From contig DASWRQ010000153.1 of the NCBI GenBank assembly GCA_036403095.1, forward strand, positions 1 through 64,000: a stretch of 64,000 nt of DNA, given 5' to 3'. Positions 62,600-64,000 of the stretch are shown piece by piece (position 1 is the first letter of the stretch; every line of letters starts with the position of its first letter). This DNA is from Kutzneria sp036403095. Its GTDB lineage: Bacteria > Actinomycetota > Actinomycetes > Mycobacteriales > Pseudonocardiaceae. The notes beneath the pieces were generated by a model that was not told the DNA's origin, ran no database searches, and worked only from the letters and a program-made list of their open reading frames with translations. The position numbers and the translations under genes are program-made.

Positions 62600-62980
62600 A
62601 TGCCGTACGCGGCAATCAGCTATCGGATCAAGCCAGGGCACGAGGACGAGATCGCCAGCATCTTCGCGAACTTCCAGCGCGTTGACACTCCCGATCTGAG
62701 TGACGACGCGGGTTCGCAGGTCGGGCGGCTGCTCGGCACGGCGGTGTTCGTCAAGGACGAGACCCTGGTCCGAGTGATCCACTACGAGGGCGACTTCGCC
62801 GCGGTCGGCCGGCACATGGCCCGCCAGCAAGGAGTTCACCAGCTCGAGAACGCGCTGGCGCCCTATCTGCTCGACGAGCGGGACACCTCCTCGCCCGCGG
62901 GCTTCGCGGCCTACTTCCGCGACGCCACCATGCGCTGCGTCTCGCAGCTGTCCGTCGGCACGCACCCGTCGACGGCCTGA
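62600..62980 (+). CDS. SchA/CurD-like protein
   Basis: 126 aa. YAAISYRIKPGHEDEIASIF, GTAVFVKDETLVRVIHYEGD and MRCVSQLSVGTHPST resemble the SchA/CurD-like family of type II polyketide clusters (sch, cur and whiE spore-pigment loci), of unknown biochemical role. GGGAG precedes ATG 62600. 21 bases after the SARP stop, so the two are likely co-transcribed. Confidence 0.85.
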   Translation: MPYAAISYRIKPGHEDEIASIFANFQRVDTPDLSDDAGSQVGRLLGTAVFVKDETLVRVIHYEGDFAAVGRHMARQQGVHQLENALAPYLLDERDTSSPAGFAAYFRDATMRCVSQLSVGTHPSTA

Positions 62981-62993
62981 GCGCAGCGAAGAA

Positions 62994-63029
62994 GGGCCGC
63001 CTCCCCGTCACACGACGGGGAGGCGGCCC
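62994..63029. terminator. hairpin terminator
   Basis: Perfect 16-bp stem GGGCCGCCTCCCCGTC with its complement and ACAC loop, between SchA/CurD-like and convergent MarR genes. Confidence 0.88.
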
Positions 63030-63032
63030 TAT

Positions 63033-63090
63033 GGGTCCCAGATCAGGGGTTCGCAGTTCAGGGGTTCGGTGTTCAGAGGGTTCCAGGTCA
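63033..63090. repeat. degenerate short tandem repeat
   Basis: On the minus strand, three to four units of about 15 bp with the core GAACCCCTGAACTGC, lying just after the MarR stop codon. Small size; possibly a remnant of slippage. Confidence 0.5.
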
Positions 63091-63096
63091 GGAAGT

Positions 63097-63585
63097 TCAG
63101 CGCTTGGCGTTCTGCAGCCGGCCGGTGTGCTCGCGCAGCAGCTCGGTCATCCGTTGCAGGTAGCGGCGGATGGCGTCCCGCTCGCCGTTGTGGAACTCGC
63201 TCTCCACCAGCGCGTTCACCGCCTGCCGCAGCGGTTCGAAGACCCAGGCCAGTTTGGCGTCCACACCGTCGCACGGCGCCACCAGGATGCGGCGGCGGTC
63301 GTTGGGGTCGCGCAGCCGGCGCACGTAGCCGGCCCGCTCCAGCCGGTCGACGACGCCGGTGATCGCCCCGGTGGTCAGGCCGGACATGTCGGCGAGCCGG
63401 CCGGCCGTCACCATCGAGTCGGCCCGCATCAGCAGGTCGAGGCACTTGTAGTCGGTCGGGGACACGCCCAGCGTCTCGCCGACGACCGCGTGGAAGAGCA
63501 CCTCCGCGCCGCTGAAGTCTCGATTCACTTGCCCGAAGTCGAAGTCCACAGCGTGAATCACCGCCTCACCGTCGATGTCGAACAC
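63097..63585 (-). CDS. MarR-family regulator
   Basis: About 162 aa from GTG 63585. LGVSPTDYKCLDLLMRADSM and TAGRLADMSGLTTGAITGVV are the winged-helix core, with wing RDPNDRRRILVAP. Dimerisation helices flank it. Divergent from a PadR gene, sharing the 63.6-63.8 kb region with short inverted repeats. Typical of cluster-situated regulation. Confidence 0.88.
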   Translation of the reverse strand: MFDIDGEAVIHAVDFDFGQVNRDFSGAEVLFHAVVGETLGVSPTDYKCLDLLMRADSMVTAGRLADMSGLTTGAITGVVDRLERAGYVRRLRDPNDRRRILVAPCDGVDAKLAWVFEPLRQAVNALVESEFHNGERDAIRRYLQRMTELLREHTGRLQNAKR

Positions 63586-63714
63586 AACTGTCGAACACCC
63601 CCCGCTGCCGGTTCGGATCGATGCCCATCGTGTGAGCCGATCGTCGGAGATGGCTCGAGGACCGCACGCGACCGGCTCCAGCGGGTCGTCTCCGCACCGA
63701 CCCCTGGTCGGCAT

Positions 63715-63756
63715 CAGGGTATATCCCTGATGTGCGACTAGTCGAAAGTATACTAG
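63715..63756. promoter_or_regulatory. operator-like inverted repeats
   Basis: CAGGG-TATAT-CCCTG at 63715-63729 and CTAGT-N9-ACTAG at 63738-63756, both in the AT-rich intergenic region between the MarR and PadR genes. Either regulator could bind. Confidence 0.5.
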
Positions 63757-63803
63757 CGTTATCGGTGTTCGAGCGAGACCACGCGACGAAAGGGCAGGCG
63801 GTG

Positions 63804-64000
63804 ATGGCACGCAGGCACAGCAACACCCTGGCCGCGGCGGTGCTGGCCGTCCTGTGGGAGGGCCCGACCCACCCCTACGCCGTGCAGCGCACGCTGCGCG
63901 AACGTGGCCTCGACCGCAGCATCAAGATCAGCCGCGGCACCGTGTACCTGCTCTTCGGCCAGCTGGTCCGCGACGGGCACGTGGCCGCGGTGGCCACCGG
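63804..64000 (+). CDS. PadR-family regulator, cut by window end
   Basis: Partial, 65 codons seen from ATG 63804 with AAAGGG upstream (GTG 63801 also possible). NTLAAAVLAVLWEGPTHPYA, VQRTLRERGLDRSIKISRGT and VYLLFGQLVRDGHV are the PadR winged-helix region. PadR proteins respond to aromatic acids or antibiotics. The C-terminus lies beyond the window. Confidence 0.88.
   Translation, partial: MARRHSNTLAAAVLAVLWEGPTHPYAVQRTLRERGLDRSIKISRGTVYLLFGQLVRDGHVAAVAT

Noticed and set aside
1..64000. CRISPR arrays, tRNA, rRNA and insertion sequences
   Set aside because: No regularly spaced repeats with spacers, no recognised tRNA or rRNA sequence, and no transposase was seen by eye; a covariance-model scan was not possible.

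Overview
High-GC actinomycete chromosome. Third codon positions are almost all G or C, GTG and TTG starts are common, and the gene types fit the order Pseudonocardiales or a near relative: GAF-ANTAR regulators, a ShbA-like sigma factor, a SigK-type locus, actinobacterial gas-vesicle genes, an F420-dependent oxidoreductase and a large SARP regulator. Genus cannot be fixed from the sequence. I saw no rRNA, tRNA, CRISPR array or intact insertion sequence.

Layout. 0.3-9.7 kb: signalling and stress genes (three GAF-ANTAR proteins, acyl desaturase, YbdK-type carboxylate-amine ligase, ShbA-like sigma factor, two aminoglycoside-phosphotransferase-like kinases and a decayed SARP-type regulator). 9.7-14.4 kb: a catabolic island (MFS permease, family III CoA-transferase, HMG-CoA-lyase-like enzyme, IclR regulator) with a repeated, evenly spaced operator-like motif. 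14.5-18.8 kb: an erythromycin-esterase-like gene behind an operator-covered, apparently leaderless promoter, then SGNH hydrolase, HAF-repeat secreted protein, DUF2306 membrane protein and two gene remnants. 18.8-29.5 kb: two two-component systems, a secreted GH84 hexosaminidase, a VanZ-like protein and a MarR-MFS operon. 29.7-33.7 kb: NlpC/P60 peptidase, an unusual ABM-domain coiled-coil repeat protein and polyphosphate kinase 2.

33.9-36.4 kb: a compact seven-gene gas-vesicle operon (O-J-F-S-K-A-L) in which every junction overlaps. 36.4-43.2 kb: siderophore-interacting protein, secreted proteins, YihY-like protein, universal stress protein, MFS permease, F420-dependent oxidoreductase and ricin-type lectin. 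43.3-49.1 kb: Na+/H+ antiporter and a SigK-RskA-fasciclin-molybdopterin oxidoreductase locus resembling the mycobacterial SigK/MPT70-MPT83 system. 49.1-54.3 kb: a second ECF sigma/membrane partner pair, two adjacent secreted nucleases, an SDR, a frameshifted gene and an alginate-lyase-family protein. 54.5-60.1 kb: MFS exporter, DUF4232 lipoprotein, secreted beta-helix protein and a KefB-type antiporter.

60.7-64.0 kb looks like the left edge of an aromatic (type II) polyketide cluster: a large SARP activator, a SchA/CurD-like protein and divergent MarR and PadR regulators, with the window ending inside the PadR gene. The best leads for new biology are the double-palindrome leaderless promoter of the esterase, the 30-bp-spaced GTGGWCCAC sites, the ABM/coiled-coil protein, the stripped-down gas-vesicle operon, and a short Cys-rich reading frame lying between an antiporter and a lectin gene.
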